The notes under the pieces were generated by a model. The model had not been told where the DNA came from. It saw only the letters and a list, made by a program, of their open reading frames with translations, and searched no databases. From assembly GCF_014199985.1 (NCBI RefSeq), contig NZ_JACHOS010000003.1, positions 84,362 to 148,361 on the forward strand: a stretch of 64,000 nt of DNA, written 5' to 3'. A program made the position numbers and the translations under genes. Source of the stretch: Methylorubrum rhodesianum (GTDB lineage: Bacteria; Pseudomonadota; Alphaproteobacteria; Rhizobiales; Beijerinckiaceae). Shown here piece after piece: positions 52,934-61,183 of this stretch (positions within the stretch are counted from its first letter, which is position 1; every line of letters starts with the position of its first letter).

Positions 52934-53194
52934 TCAGTAATCGTAGCCGCGACGGCTGTAGCCGCCCCGGTCGAACCGGTCCCGGTCCCGGAAGCGCTGT
53001 TCGCGGTAGTAATCGTCCCGGTCGCGCATGCGCATCTCCCGGCGGTAATCGCGCTCGCGCTGGCCCCGGGACCGGAGATCGATGCCCGGGCCGTCCGGTC
53101 CGATCGTGATCGACTGCGCGGAGGCCGGTGCCGCGGCGACCATCGTCGCTGCCACGACAGTGCCAGCGAGCAGGGTCGTCATGGACTTCATCAT
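52934..53194 (-). CDS. Small exported Arg/Asp/Tyr-rich protein
   Basis: An 86-residue protein starting MMKSMTTLLAGTVVAATMVA with a signal peptide cleaved near ASAQ. The mature part is dominated by Arg, Asp and Tyr (RREMRMRDRDDYYREQRFRD onward). Similar short periplasmic proteins are common in Rhizobiales; the function is unknown. A good hairpin closes the gene. Confidence 0.7.
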   Translation of the reverse strand: MMKSMTTLLAGTVVAATMVAAAPASAQSITIGPDGPGIDLRSRGQRERDYRREMRMRDRDDYYREQRFRDRDRFDRGGYSRRGYDY

Positions 53195-53479
53195 GATAGC
53201 GTGCTCCTTCTGGAATCCGGGTCCAATGCATTCATGCTGTCCGGGTTCCAGCATTTGCGTGGTCCAATCGATCTGCGCGGATAGACTGGAACTCGATCCG
53301 CGAAAGCCTTCGCCGAGGCGGATTGTCCCGGTTTCGCGTCCGATCGGGAGCCGCCCCAGGACCGGCTTGTGCGACGGGAGGGTTCGCCGCGCAGGGCCTC
53401 CGCCGCCGGTCACGAAGGGGCGTGTGCTCGCCGACGCGGAGGCTTCGGACCGGCCGCCTTCTGGTATGGGAGAGCCTCC

Positions 53480-54067
53480 ATGTCCGCCCCGGGATCGTCG
53501 CCCGGGGCGGACATCGTCCAGCCCTTCCCGGCTCAGATCCCGGAACCCGCCCGCATGCCCGTCCGCCCGCTCGTCCTCTATCCCGATGCGCGCCTGCACC
53601 GGGCCGCCGGTCCGATCGCCGCCCCCGCCGCGGCGGTGCGCGCGCTCGCGGCGGACGTGCTCGACACCCTCGGCGCCGTCTCGGCGATGGGACTGACCGC
53701 CATCCATATCGGGCAGCCGGAGCGGGTGGCGGTGATCCGCCTCCAGCCGGACGAGCCGCACGCGGTCTACGTCGATCCCGTCGTCGCCTGGGCCTCGCCG
53801 GAGCGGGCCTCGCATCCGGAGGGCAGCGTCTCGATGCCGGGCGTGGTCGAACCGGTGGAGCGGCCGGCCCGGATCCGGGTGCGCTACCGCGACCTCGACG
53901 GTGCCGAGCGGGAGGAGGCCGAGGGCCTGCGCGCCGCCTGCCTGCAGCACGAGATCGATCAGCTCGACGGCATCTTCTGGATCGACCGGCTGAGCCGGCT
54001 GCGCCGCGACCGGGTCCTCAAGCGCTACGCCAAGCTGCGGGCGCAGCGGGCGCGGACGGAACCGTGA
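53480..54067 (+). CDS. Peptide deformylase homologue lacking catalytic residues
   Basis: A 195-residue protein that aligns over its length with peptide deformylase: ARMPVRPLVLYPDARLHRAA, the first motif region at residues 71-78 (GLTAIHIG), the second at 114-121 (EGSVSMPG), the third at 157-164 (HEIDQLDG). In active enzymes these read GLAAxQxG, EGCLSxP and HEMDH. Here the Gln is His76, the metal-ligand Cys is Ser116, and the second metal His is Gln161; only His157 and Glu158 remain. The metal site should be lost, so deformylase activity is unlikely. GGAG precedes the ATG at 53480; ATG at 53555 is an alternative. Confidence 0.82.
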   Translation: MSAPGSSPGADIVQPFPAQIPEPARMPVRPLVLYPDARLHRAAGPIAAPAAAVRALAADVLDTLGAVSAMGLTAIHIGQPERVAVIRLQPDEPHAVYVDPVVAWASPERASHPEGSVSMPGVVEPVERPARIRVRYRDLDGAEREEAEGLRAACLQHEIDQLDGIFWIDRLSRLRRDRVLKRYAKLRAQRARTEP

Positions 54068-54127
54068 GGGCGGGCCGTCATGCTATGACTTCATGCTATG
54101 ACCGCGCTCCTCGCCCGTGAGCCGCCG

Positions 54128-54580
54128 ATGCCTCGCCCGCCATCCTGTCTTTTCCGGTCCGCCGCCCTGATCCTCGGGCTCGCGGGCCTCTGCGCCTCCG
54201 GTCCGATCGGAGCCGCAGCGGCACAGGGGGCGGCGCAGGGAGCGGCGTCCGGCGCCGGCAACCGCTCCGGCGATCAGAAGGGCCCGACCCGGCCCGCCTC
54301 CGTGATCGGCTGCACCTCGCTGGCCAATCTGCGCAGCCTCCTGCGCAGCACGGGGGACGACCGGGCCGCCGCGCTCGCGGTCGCGACCGATCCGAAATCC
54401 GATCTCGGCTGCAGCCCCGTCGACCGCGCCGCGGTCACGGGGCTCGCCGACCACGTCGTCCTCAACGGCCGTGCCTACGACTGCCTCACCCTCAAGAGCA
54501 CCGCGGTGTGCCACTGGACGGTGGCGGGCGCCGTCACGCCGCCCGAGCGGCCGGCGGGAAAGCCGGCCCGCACCAAGTAG
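54128..54580 (+). CDS. Exported hypothetical protein with paired cysteines
   Basis: A 150-residue protein starting MPRPPSCLFRSAALILGLAG with a signal peptide ending near GAAAAQ. An Ala/Gly-rich linker follows. The mature domain has VIGCTSLANLRSLLRSTGDD, SDLGCSPVDRAAV, NGRAYDCLTLKSTAVCHW. Four cysteines could form two disulfides in the periplasm. The family is not recognised. An ATG at 54098 would lengthen the N-terminus by 10 residues. Confidence 0.65.
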   Translation: MPRPPSCLFRSAALILGLAGLCASGPIGAAAAQGAAQGAASGAGNRSGDQKGPTRPASVIGCTSLANLRSLLRSTGDDRAAALAVATDPKSDLGCSPVDRAAVTGLADHVVLNGRAYDCLTLKSTAVCHWTVAGAVTPPERPAGKPARTK

Positions 54581-54624
54581 GGGTGCGGCAAGTAGGATTG
54601 CGATTCGGTTCGGGGGAGGACGCC

Positions 54625-56790
54625 TCAGAACCGCGCCGTCAGGAACAGGCGCAGATTGCGGCCCGGCAGCAGGATCTCGTCCTTCTTGAACGAGGCCGAG
54701 TTGCGGATGTCGTCGTCGAGCAGGTTGCGGCCCTGGAGGCCGAGCGTGACCTCGGTGGCGCCGTAGACCGCGGGATCGAGGGCCTGGGTATAGGCGAGTT
54801 CGGCCCGCAGATCGTTCCAGCCCGGCGTCACCGTCTCGAACGGGGCGATCTCGGTGTGGTCGAAGGCGTGGAGCAGGTTGATCCGCGCGAACCAGCCGTT
54901 CGCCCGCACGAAGGCGCCGCCGCCGAGCCGGTGCGGCGGGATACGCGGCACGTAGGAGCCGTCGTCGAACTGGGCGCGGACGAAGTCGTACTGCGCCTCG
55001 ATCCCGGCCCAGCCGTCGCCGACGGGCAGGAGGTCGAGCTGCGCCCCGATCTCGGCGCCGTAGAAGGTGGCGTTGGCCTGCGAATAGACCACTTGGCGCA
55101 ATTCGTCGCCGCTGCCGCAGGAGGCGAAGTCGTCGTCGCAGCGATTGCCGGTGTCGCGCTTGTAGATGAAGCCGGTGTAGCGGGTGTAGTACCCGGTGGC
55201 GTCGAGGCGCAGCGGGCCTTCCGCCCGGCGCAACGAGATCTCGACCGTGCGGGCGCGCTCCAGCCGCAGGGTCGGGTCACCGATCTCGAAGGTCGCGGTG
55301 GCGTCGTGCGGCCCTTGCGAGAACAGCTCGTAGCCCGTCGGCGCGCGCTCGACGTAGGAGCCGTTGAGGCTGGCCACGAAGCCGTAGGGCAGATCCTGCA
55401 GCGCGCCGATGCTGGCGCTCTTCGGGGCGAAGCGGCGGGTCAGGGCGTAGCTGAACGGATCGGTGCCGTCGGGCAGGTAATCGTTGGGAAACAGCGTGGC
55501 GATGCTGTTGACCCGGTCGCCCTCGATCCGGCCCGCCGCCTGGAAGCGCAGGCCGCCCCCCACCGCCAGCTCCTCGAACAGGTAGCCGGCGAGCATCCGC
55601 GACTCGGTCGGTGGCAGGAAGCTCTCGAGCTGCGAGTTCAGCACGCGCCGGCCCGCCTGCACGCCGACCGCGCCGGTCAGCGTGCCGAGCGCGGTGAAGA
55701 CCGGAACGTGCTGCGCCTCGAAGCGGGCCTCGACCTCGCGGTTCTTGAAGATCGCCTGGACGCCCTCGATCCCGTCCTCGCCGATGCCGATCTCCTCGTG
55801 GCGGTAGACCGAGCCGCCGGCCCAGAACCGCAGCACCTCGAACGGCCCGTTCAGCGGCCGGTACTCGCCGCGGGCGAGCAGCCGGTCCTGGTTCGGGGTC
55901 AGGCGGGTGCGCGCCTCTTCCGCCTCGCCGCCGGGGATCTGATAGATCGCGTCGTAGTGGCTGTAGGAGAGGCCGACGAAGCCGCGGTCGCCGATCGCCG
56001 AGATGCCGACCGAGCCGCCCTGCGATTCGGTGGCCGAGTTGCGCTGGATGCCGCCGGGAATCGCGTAGGAATCGGTGGCGGTCCTGAAGCCGTCGGCGTG
56101 GACCGCGATCCCGTCGGCGCCGGCATCGACGCTGGCCGCGCCGGTCCGGCCGTTGTCGACGGTGGTGTAGCCCGTCGTGACCTGCCCGGTGATCCCGCGG
56201 GCGGGGATGAAGGTGGGCACCTGGTTGTTCTCGGCCGAGACCACGCCGCCGATCGCGCCCGAGCCGTAGCGCAGCGTCGCGGGGCCGCGGATCACCTCGA
56301 TCCGGCCGGAATTGAGCGGGTTGACCGGCACCGCGTGGTCCTCGCCGAGATCCGACACGCCGCCGTTGACGATACCGTTCTCCTGGATGCGCACCCGGGC
56401 GTTGTCGAGGCCGCGGATGATCGGGCGGGAGGCCGCCCCCGGCGCGTAGGTCGAGGCGGAGATGCCGGGCCGGTCGAACAGTGCGTCGCCGAGCGTGCGC
56501 GGCTGGTCACGGGCGATCCGCTCCTGCGGCACCACGGTGACCGGCGAGAAGGTGTTCGCCACCACCAGCAGTACCTCGGCCGCCCGGATGGGAGGAAGGG
56601 AGGCGGGGAGTTGAGCGGGGGGCTGGGCGGGCGGGGCGGCGGCCCGGCCCTGGATCGGGCTCACCGAGGTCACGCTGATTTCCTCCAGCGTGGTCGCCTG
56701 CTGCGCCCGCGCCGGTGCGATGGCCGCGGCCGTCAGCATCGCCCCCGCCGACAGCAGCATCCGTTTCGAGCGCCCGCGCCGCATTCCCAC
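54625..56790 (-). CDS. TonB-dependent outer-membrane receptor, ZnuD-like
   Basis: A 721-residue receptor. Signal peptide at residues about 10-30 (LLSAGAMLTAAAIAPARAQQ). The plug domain contains RTLGDALFDRPGISASTYAP, SRPIIRGLDNARVRIQENGI, then SDLGEDHAVPVNPLNSGRIE and VIRGPATLRYGSGAIGGVV. The 22-strand barrel ends in LRLFLTARF with the terminal Phe. The EDHAVPVNPL stretch recalls zinc-uptake receptors such as ZnuD. A Pro/Ala-rich insertion lies near residues 45-65. A repeated operator-like motif sits just upstream. Zinc as substrate is inference. Confidence 0.85.
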   Translation of the reverse strand: MGMRRGRSKRMLLSAGAMLTAAAIAPARAQQATTLEEISVTSVSPIQGRAAAPPAQPPAQLPASLPPIRAAEVLLVVANTFSPVTVVPQERIARDQPRTLGDALFDRPGISASTYAPGAASRPIIRGLDNARVRIQENGIVNGGVSDLGEDHAVPVNPLNSGRIEVIRGPATLRYGSGAIGGVVSAENNQVPTFIPARGITGQVTTGYTTVDNGRTGAASVDAGADGIAVHADGFRTATDSYAIPGGIQRNSATESQGGSVGISAIGDRGFVGLSYSHYDAIYQIPGGEAEEARTRLTPNQDRLLARGEYRPLNGPFEVLRFWAGGSVYRHEEIGIGEDGIEGVQAIFKNREVEARFEAQHVPVFTALGTLTGAVGVQAGRRVLNSQLESFLPPTESRMLAGYLFEELAVGGGLRFQAAGRIEGDRVNSIATLFPNDYLPDGTDPFSYALTRRFAPKSASIGALQDLPYGFVASLNGSYVERAPTGYELFSQGPHDATATFEIGDPTLRLERARTVEISLRRAEGPLRLDATGYYTRYTGFIYKRDTGNRCDDDFASCGSGDELRQVVYSQANATFYGAEIGAQLDLLPVGDGWAGIEAQYDFVRAQFDDGSYVPRIPPHRLGGGAFVRANGWFARINLLHAFDHTEIAPFETVTPGWNDLRAELAYTQALDPAVYGATEVTLGLQGRNLLDDDIRNSASFKKDEILLPGRNLRLFLTARF

Positions 56791-56807
56791 CGATCCAGAC
56801 TGATGAC

Positions 56808-56842
56808 GTTACAATGTTTCATCTGTGAGATGTTACAATGTT
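56808..56842. promoter_or_regulatory. Two copies of GTTACAATGTT upstream of the TonB receptor
   Basis: GTTACAATGTT at 56808-56818 and 56832-56842, 24 bp apart, 18 bp before the receptor start, in an AT-rich pocket. Each copy is an imperfect palindrome (TGTTAC-AAT-GTTGCA for the second). The layout fits a metal-responsive repressor such as Zur, but the regulator is not identified. Confidence 0.5.
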
Positions 56843-57051
56843 GCAAGCCCTATCCGCCGCGCGTCCCGTCATCGATCCGGGGTGTGACCGGCCTGCATCA
56901 GGCGCTCTTCCCCGGTGCGCTGCTGCACGGCGCCTGCGGCCTGCCCCGGTTCACGGCGTCGCGGGCGCTTGTGCCGGGCGGAACCGAGCCTGACATTGGA
57001 CGTCCCGGAGGAGCGTGCCGCCTGTCGGGATCTGCCGCCTCTCGGAACCCG

Positions 57052-57909
57052 ATGCCTGCCGACGTGCTTCTCGACGTGCTTCTGCCCGCCCTCCGCTTCC
57101 TTCTCCTCGGCCTCGGCCTCCTCGTCCTTCTCTTCCTCGTACCGCTCGCGACCCACGCCCTGTGGTGGAGCGCGAAAGGCGGGCGTGCGGAGAACTGGTC
57201 GACGGCGGACTGGTCGAGCGCCGGCCTCCTGCCCCCGGCCGCCGCCGTGCCGGGGGCGATGGTGCGGGTCTACGCCGCCCGGGTCGGGCGCTGGCGGGGC
57301 ATCTTCGCCCATCACAGCTGGGTGGTGATCAAGGAGGCGGGTGCCGCCCGCTACACCCGCTACGACGTGGTCGGCTGGGGCACGCCCGTGCGCACCGACG
57401 CCTACGCCCCGGACGGGCGCTGGTTCGGCAACGCGCCCGAGATCGTGCTCGGGCTCGACGGCGAGGCGGCGGGGCGGGCGATTCCGCAGATCCGCGCGGC
57501 GGTGGCGGACTATCCCTATCGCAGCCAGGGCTCGTACCAGGCGTGGCCGGGGCCGAACTCGAACACCTTCGCCGCCCACGTCGTCGCGCGCATCCCCGAC
57601 AACGACGTGCCGCTGCCCCCCACCGCTCTGGGCAAGGACTGGACCCCGTCGGGGCGCTACGCCGAGATCACCCCGAGCAGTACCGGACTGCGCCTGTCCT
57701 GGCGCGGCTATCTCGGCCTCACCGTCGGCTGGGTCGACGGGCTCGAGCTCAACCTGCTCGGTGCAGTGGCCGGCCTCGACTGGCGCCGTCCGGCCCTGAA
57801 GCTGCCGGGCTGGGGCCGGATCGCGCTGATCCCCGGCGGCGACGTCGACAAGGCGCGCCCGACAACGGGGCCGGAGCGCCGCCCGGCCTCCGGTCCCGTC
57901 TCGGGCTGA
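57052..57909 (+). CDS. DUF3750 domain-containing protein
   Basis: A 285-residue protein with an N-terminal membrane anchor (FLLLGLGLLVLLFLVPLATH). The soluble domain has YAARVGRWRGIFAHHSWVVI, TRYDVVGWGTPVRTDAYAPD, YPYRSQGSYQAWPGPNSNTF and LRLSWRGYLGLTVGWVDGLE, the DUF3750 pattern. The conserved HSWVVI and GPNSNTF parts recall a papain-like fold, but no activity is established. The ATG at 57052 is chosen as it directly precedes the anchor. Confidence 0.82.
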   Translation: MPADVLLDVLLPALRFLLLGLGLLVLLFLVPLATHALWWSAKGGRAENWSTADWSSAGLLPPAAAVPGAMVRVYAARVGRWRGIFAHHSWVVIKEAGAARYTRYDVVGWGTPVRTDAYAPDGRWFGNAPEIVLGLDGEAAGRAIPQIRAAVADYPYRSQGSYQAWPGPNSNTFAAHVVARIPDNDVPLPPTALGKDWTPSGRYAEITPSSTGLRLSWRGYLGLTVGWVDGLELNLLGAVAGLDWRRPALKLPGWGRIALIPGGDVDKARPTTGPERRPASGPVSG

Positions 57910-57927
57910 GGTCCCTCCGGGGGGGCT

Positions 57928-58428
57928 TCAACGCTTCGAGGATTTCTGGCCCGGCAGCGTCACCTCGCCCTGCCACTGGCCGGCGAAGTCCGTCTTCGAG
58001 GAATAGGCGAGGGAGAAGGTGCCGTTGCCCTTCGTACCCGCGAACTCGCCGGTGGCCGGGCCGTCCCGATAGGTGCCCGATGCCGTGACGCGGCCCTGCG
58101 CATCGGTCGTGACGGTGCCCTTGTAGCGGCTCGACGTCGAGCCGCCGGGGGTCGTGAAGGTGATGGTGCCTTCCACCGGGCCCTGGCCGTTCTTGAGCGT
58201 GACGGTCTCCACCCACTGGACCTGAGCGCCGTCGAGCGGCGTGCCGGGGCCGGTATTGATCCCGGAGGCGGTCTGCCGGAGCTTGACCTCGTTCGGACCC
58301 AGCACCTGCGGGGTCTGGCTGTCGACGCGGCCGGTGAAGCTGCCGCCCATCGGCATCGCGATGGAGGCGGCCGAAAACACCGGCGCGAGCGACAGGACGG
58401 CAGCAAGGATCGTCGATCTTCGAGACAT
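57928..58428 (-). CDS. Exported hypothetical protein
   Basis: A 166-residue protein starting MSRRSTILAAVLSLAPVFSA with a signal peptide. The mature part is rich in Thr, Gly and beta-prone segments (VQWVETVTLKNGQGPVEGTI, YKGTVTTDAQGRVTASGTYR, GQWQGEVTLPGQ), suggesting a small beta barrel or sandwich. The family is unknown. It is convergent with the DUF3750 gene, 18 bp apart. Confidence 0.7.
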   Translation of the reverse strand: MSRRSTILAAVLSLAPVFSAASIAMPMGGSFTGRVDSQTPQVLGPNEVKLRQTASGINTGPGTPLDGAQVQWVETVTLKNGQGPVEGTITFTTPGGSTSSRYKGTVTTDAQGRVTASGTYRDGPATGEFAGTKGNGTFSLAYSSKTDFAGQWQGEVTLPGQKSSKR

Positions 58429-58725
58429 CGCGTTCGCTCCCTCGAATACGTCTTGGTTCGGCCGCGCGACGCGGCCGCCACGAAGTCTCAAGGCGGAAGA
58501 ATCACGCCGTCAATGCCGGGACCGGGCCGGTGCGATGCGGGGGTTTGTCATGTTTTTCCGCGGCTTGAAGGAGATTCGCCGGCTTGCCGGGACGGGAGCC
58601 CCCGGATGGGGCAAGCCTCTACGCCGAAAGACCCGGCCGCGCCCGACCACGGCTCCGGCGGGCTCCCATCCGTGCTACCAGCACCGGGAGCGGCTTCGAG
58701 CTGCCGACACGTCTCCACGGACACG

Positions 58726-59217
58726 ATGACCGACCTCACCCTCCGCCCGGCGCACCATCACGACCAGGACGCGATCTGGTCGATCCTGGAGCCGATCCTG
58801 CGCGCGGGCGAGACCTACGCCCTGCCGCGGGACTGGGACCGGGAGCGGGCGCTCGCCTACTGGTTCTCCCCGGCCCACCACGTCTTCGTCGCGCAGGACG
58901 CCGGAGCGGTGCTGGGCAGCTACTACATCCGCGCCAACCAGCTCGGGCCCGGCGATCACGTCGCCAACGGAACCTTCGCCACGCATCCGGCCGCGCGGGG
59001 CCGGGGCATCGCCCGCGCCATGGGCCTGCATTCCTTCGAGACCGCGCGGGCGCTGGGCTTCTCCGCGATGCAGTTCAACCTCGTCGTCGCCACCAATGCC
59101 CACGCCGTCGCCCTGTGGACGAGCCTCGGCCTGCGGGAGGTCGGCCGCCTGCCCGGCGTGTTCCGCCATCCCGTGCAGGGACCGGTCGACGCGCTGGTGA
59201 TGCACCGGAGCCTGTAA
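58726..59217 (+). CDS. GNAT family N-acetyltransferase
   Basis: A 163-residue GNAT protein, MTDLTLRPAHHHDQDAIWSI. VFVAQDAGAVLGSYYIRAN is beta 2-3. The acetyl-CoA loop is ATHPAARGRGIARAMGLHSF (RGRGIA), followed by MQFNLVVATNAHAVALWTSL and GRLPGVFRH. The substrate is unknown. It stands alone before the GntP permease gene. Confidence 0.87.
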   Translation: MTDLTLRPAHHHDQDAIWSILEPILRAGETYALPRDWDRERALAYWFSPAHHVFVAQDAGAVLGSYYIRANQLGPGDHVANGTFATHPAARGRGIARAMGLHSFETARALGFSAMQFNLVVATNAHAVALWTSLGLREVGRLPGVFRHPVQGPVDALVMHRSL

Positions 59218-59296
59218 CCCCGCCTCCATTGAACACGGCCGCGCTTGGGACAGATTGATCACCGCGCACCGTGAGAGGTGCGGGGAGGGCGCGTCC

Positions 59297-60688
59297 TTGA
59301 GCTTCCTGATCTGCCTCGCGGCGCTCTTCTTCCTGATGGGGATCGCCTATCGCGGCTTCTCGGTGATCCTGTTCGCCCCCGTCGCCGCCATGGGCGCGGT
59401 GCTGCTGACGGACCCGGCGGCCGTGCCGACCCTGTTCTCCGGCCTGTTCATGGAGAAGCTCGTCGGCTTCCTGAAGCTGTACTTTCCCGTCTTCCTGCTC
59501 GGCGCCGTGTTCGGCAAGCTCATCGAGATCTCGGGCTTTGCCCGCTCCATCGTCGGCGCCGTCACCGGGCTCCTGGGCGAGGGGAGGGCGGTCGTCGCCA
59601 TCGTGCTGGTGGGTGCGATCCTGACCTATGGCGGCGTCTCGCTGTTCGTCGCCGTCTTCGCGGTCTACCCCTTCACCGCCGAGCTGTTTCGCCGCTCGAA
59701 CATCCCGAAACGCTTGATCCCGGGAACGATCGCGCTCGGCGCCTTCACCTTCACCATGGACACCCTGCCGGGCACGCCGCAGATCCAGAACATCATCCCG
59801 GCCTCCTTCTTCAAGACCGACGCCTACGCCGCCCCCTGGCTCGGGATCATCGGCGCGCTCTTCGTGTTCTGCGTCGGCGTCGCCTATCTCGAATGGCGCC
59901 GCCGCCGGGCCGGGGACGAGGGGTACGGCGAGGGCCACAGCAACGAGCCGCAGGCGGTCGAGGATCGGGTCGTCATCCATCCCCTGGTCGCGATCCTGCC
60001 GCTCCTCATCGTCGGGATCGGCAACAAGCTGCTGCTCGCCTGGATCACGGCGGCCTACGGCGAGCAGGCGAGCGCCGCGCTGACCCCGGAAATGGCCGCC
60101 CACCCGGTCACGGTCCAGGTCAAGACCGTGGCGGCGATCTGGGCGGTGCAGGGCGCGCTCCTGCTCGGCATCCTCGCCACCGTGATCCTCGGCTTCCGCA
60201 ACCTCGCGGAGCGTTTTTCCGAGGGGTCAAAGGCGGCGGTGGCGGGCTCGCTCCTGGCCGGCATGAACACCGCCACCGAGTACGGCTTCGGCGCGGTCAT
60301 CGCCGCGCTTCCGGGCTTCAAGGTGATCTCGGACGCGCTCTCGGCGATCCCCAACCCGCTGATCAACGAGGCGGTGACGGTCAACGTGCTCGCTGGCGTC
60401 ACCGGCTCGGCCTCGGGCGGGCTCTCGATCGCGCTCGGAGCGCTGTCCGGCCGCTTCGTCGAGGCGGCGCAGGCGGCCGGCATCCCGCTCGAGGTGATGC
60501 ACCGCGTCGCCTCCATGGCGAGCGGCGGCATGGACACCCTGCCCCATAACGGCGCGGTGATCACCCTGCTCGCCGTCACCGGGCTCACCCATCGACAGTC
60601 CTACGGCGACATCTTTGCCATCACGATCATCAAGACCGTGGCCGTGTTCTTCGTCATCGGCGTCTACTATCTCACCGGCTTGGTCTGA
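59297..60688 (+). CDS. GntP family permease
   Basis: A 463-residue transporter with about 12 helices. Family marks include FPVFLLGAVFGKLIEISGFA, GGVSLFVAVFAVYPF, MDTLPGTPQIQNIIPASFFK, GVTGSASGGLSIAL, RVASMASGGMDTLPHNGAVI and TVAVFFVIGVYYLTGL. GntP members carry gluconate, hydroxybutyrate or related acids; the substrate here is unknown. The start is taken as TTG at 59297 because GGGGAGG lies 9 bp before it; a TTG at 59255 has no comparable site. No catabolic genes are adjacent. Confidence 0.87.
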   Translation: MSFLICLAALFFLMGIAYRGFSVILFAPVAAMGAVLLTDPAAVPTLFSGLFMEKLVGFLKLYFPVFLLGAVFGKLIEISGFARSIVGAVTGLLGEGRAVVAIVLVGAILTYGGVSLFVAVFAVYPFTAELFRRSNIPKRLIPGTIALGAFTFTMDTLPGTPQIQNIIPASFFKTDAYAAPWLGIIGALFVFCVGVAYLEWRRRRAGDEGYGEGHSNEPQAVEDRVVIHPLVAILPLLIVGIGNKLLLAWITAAYGEQASAALTPEMAAHPVTVQVKTVAAIWAVQGALLLGILATVILGFRNLAERFSEGSKAAVAGSLLAGMNTATEYGFGAVIAALPGFKVISDALSAIPNPLINEAVTVNVLAGVTGSASGGLSIALGALSGRFVEAAQAAGIPLEVMHRVASMASGGMDTLPHNGAVITLLAVTGLTHRQSYGDIFAITIIKTVAVFFVIGVYYLTGLV

Positions 60689-60697
60689 GCCCTCCGC

Positions 60698-61075
60698 TCA
60701 TCGCCGGGTGTTCGAGCGAGGGCCGAGGCTGTCGAGGGCGTCGGCATTGGCCCGGCTCCAGGCGTAGAGCAGTTCCACCGGCTCCACGAAGCGGCACCCG
60801 AGCGGGGTGATCCGGTACTCCACGGCGGGCGGCACCGTGCCCTCGACATGGCGGGTGACGAGGCCGCTGCCCTCCATTTCCCGCAGCGTCTGGGTCAGCA
60901 TCTTCTTTGAGATGCCGGGCAGGCTGCGGTGGAGCACGCCGGTGCGGGCGCGTCCCCCGTGAAGGGTGTGGAGCGTGTGCAGGACCATGCTGGTCCATTT
61001 GGTCGAGAACAGCGCCAGGATCCGGCGCGGCGCGCAATCCTCCCGCCCCTCGTGGTCCGGGCTTCCCGGCTCCAT
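60698..61075 (-). CDS. HxlR-family transcriptional regulator
   Basis: A 125-residue MarR-like winged-helix regulator of the HxlR type: CAPRRILALFSTKWTSMVLH, ARTGVLHRSLPGISKKMLTQ, TLREMEGSGLVTRHVEGTVP, VEYRITPLGCRFVEPV. The single cysteine near residue 14 is at the position used for redox sensing in some relatives. It is divergent from the PRISE-type reductase gene, which it probably controls. Confidence 0.88.
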   Translation of the reverse strand: MEPGSPDHEGREDCAPRRILALFSTKWTSMVLHTLHTLHGGRARTGVLHRSLPGISKKMLTQTLREMEGSGLVTRHVEGTVPPAVEYRITPLGCRFVEPVELLYAWSRANADALDSLGPRSNTRR

Positions 61076-61183
61076 GGTGGTAACCTTTCGGTGCCTATGA
61101 CCCCAAAGGGTGCCGTCTAGCGCCGTCCGGACGGGACGCCTAGCTCCGTGGCGACGGGTCTGCGGAAGAGAGCGGAGACAGAC
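61076..61183. promoter_or_regulatory. Divergent promoter region of HxlR regulator and reductase
   Basis: Contains GGTAACC-TTTC-GGTGCC next to the regulator start and a second GGGTGCC 15 bp on. These may be half-sites for the HxlR protein. No exact palindrome was found. Confidence 0.35.

Noticed and set aside
54508..57909. Plus-strand ORF of 1133 codons
   Set aside because: Most of it is antisense to the TonB receptor; only the last 285 codons (DUF3750 protein) look real.
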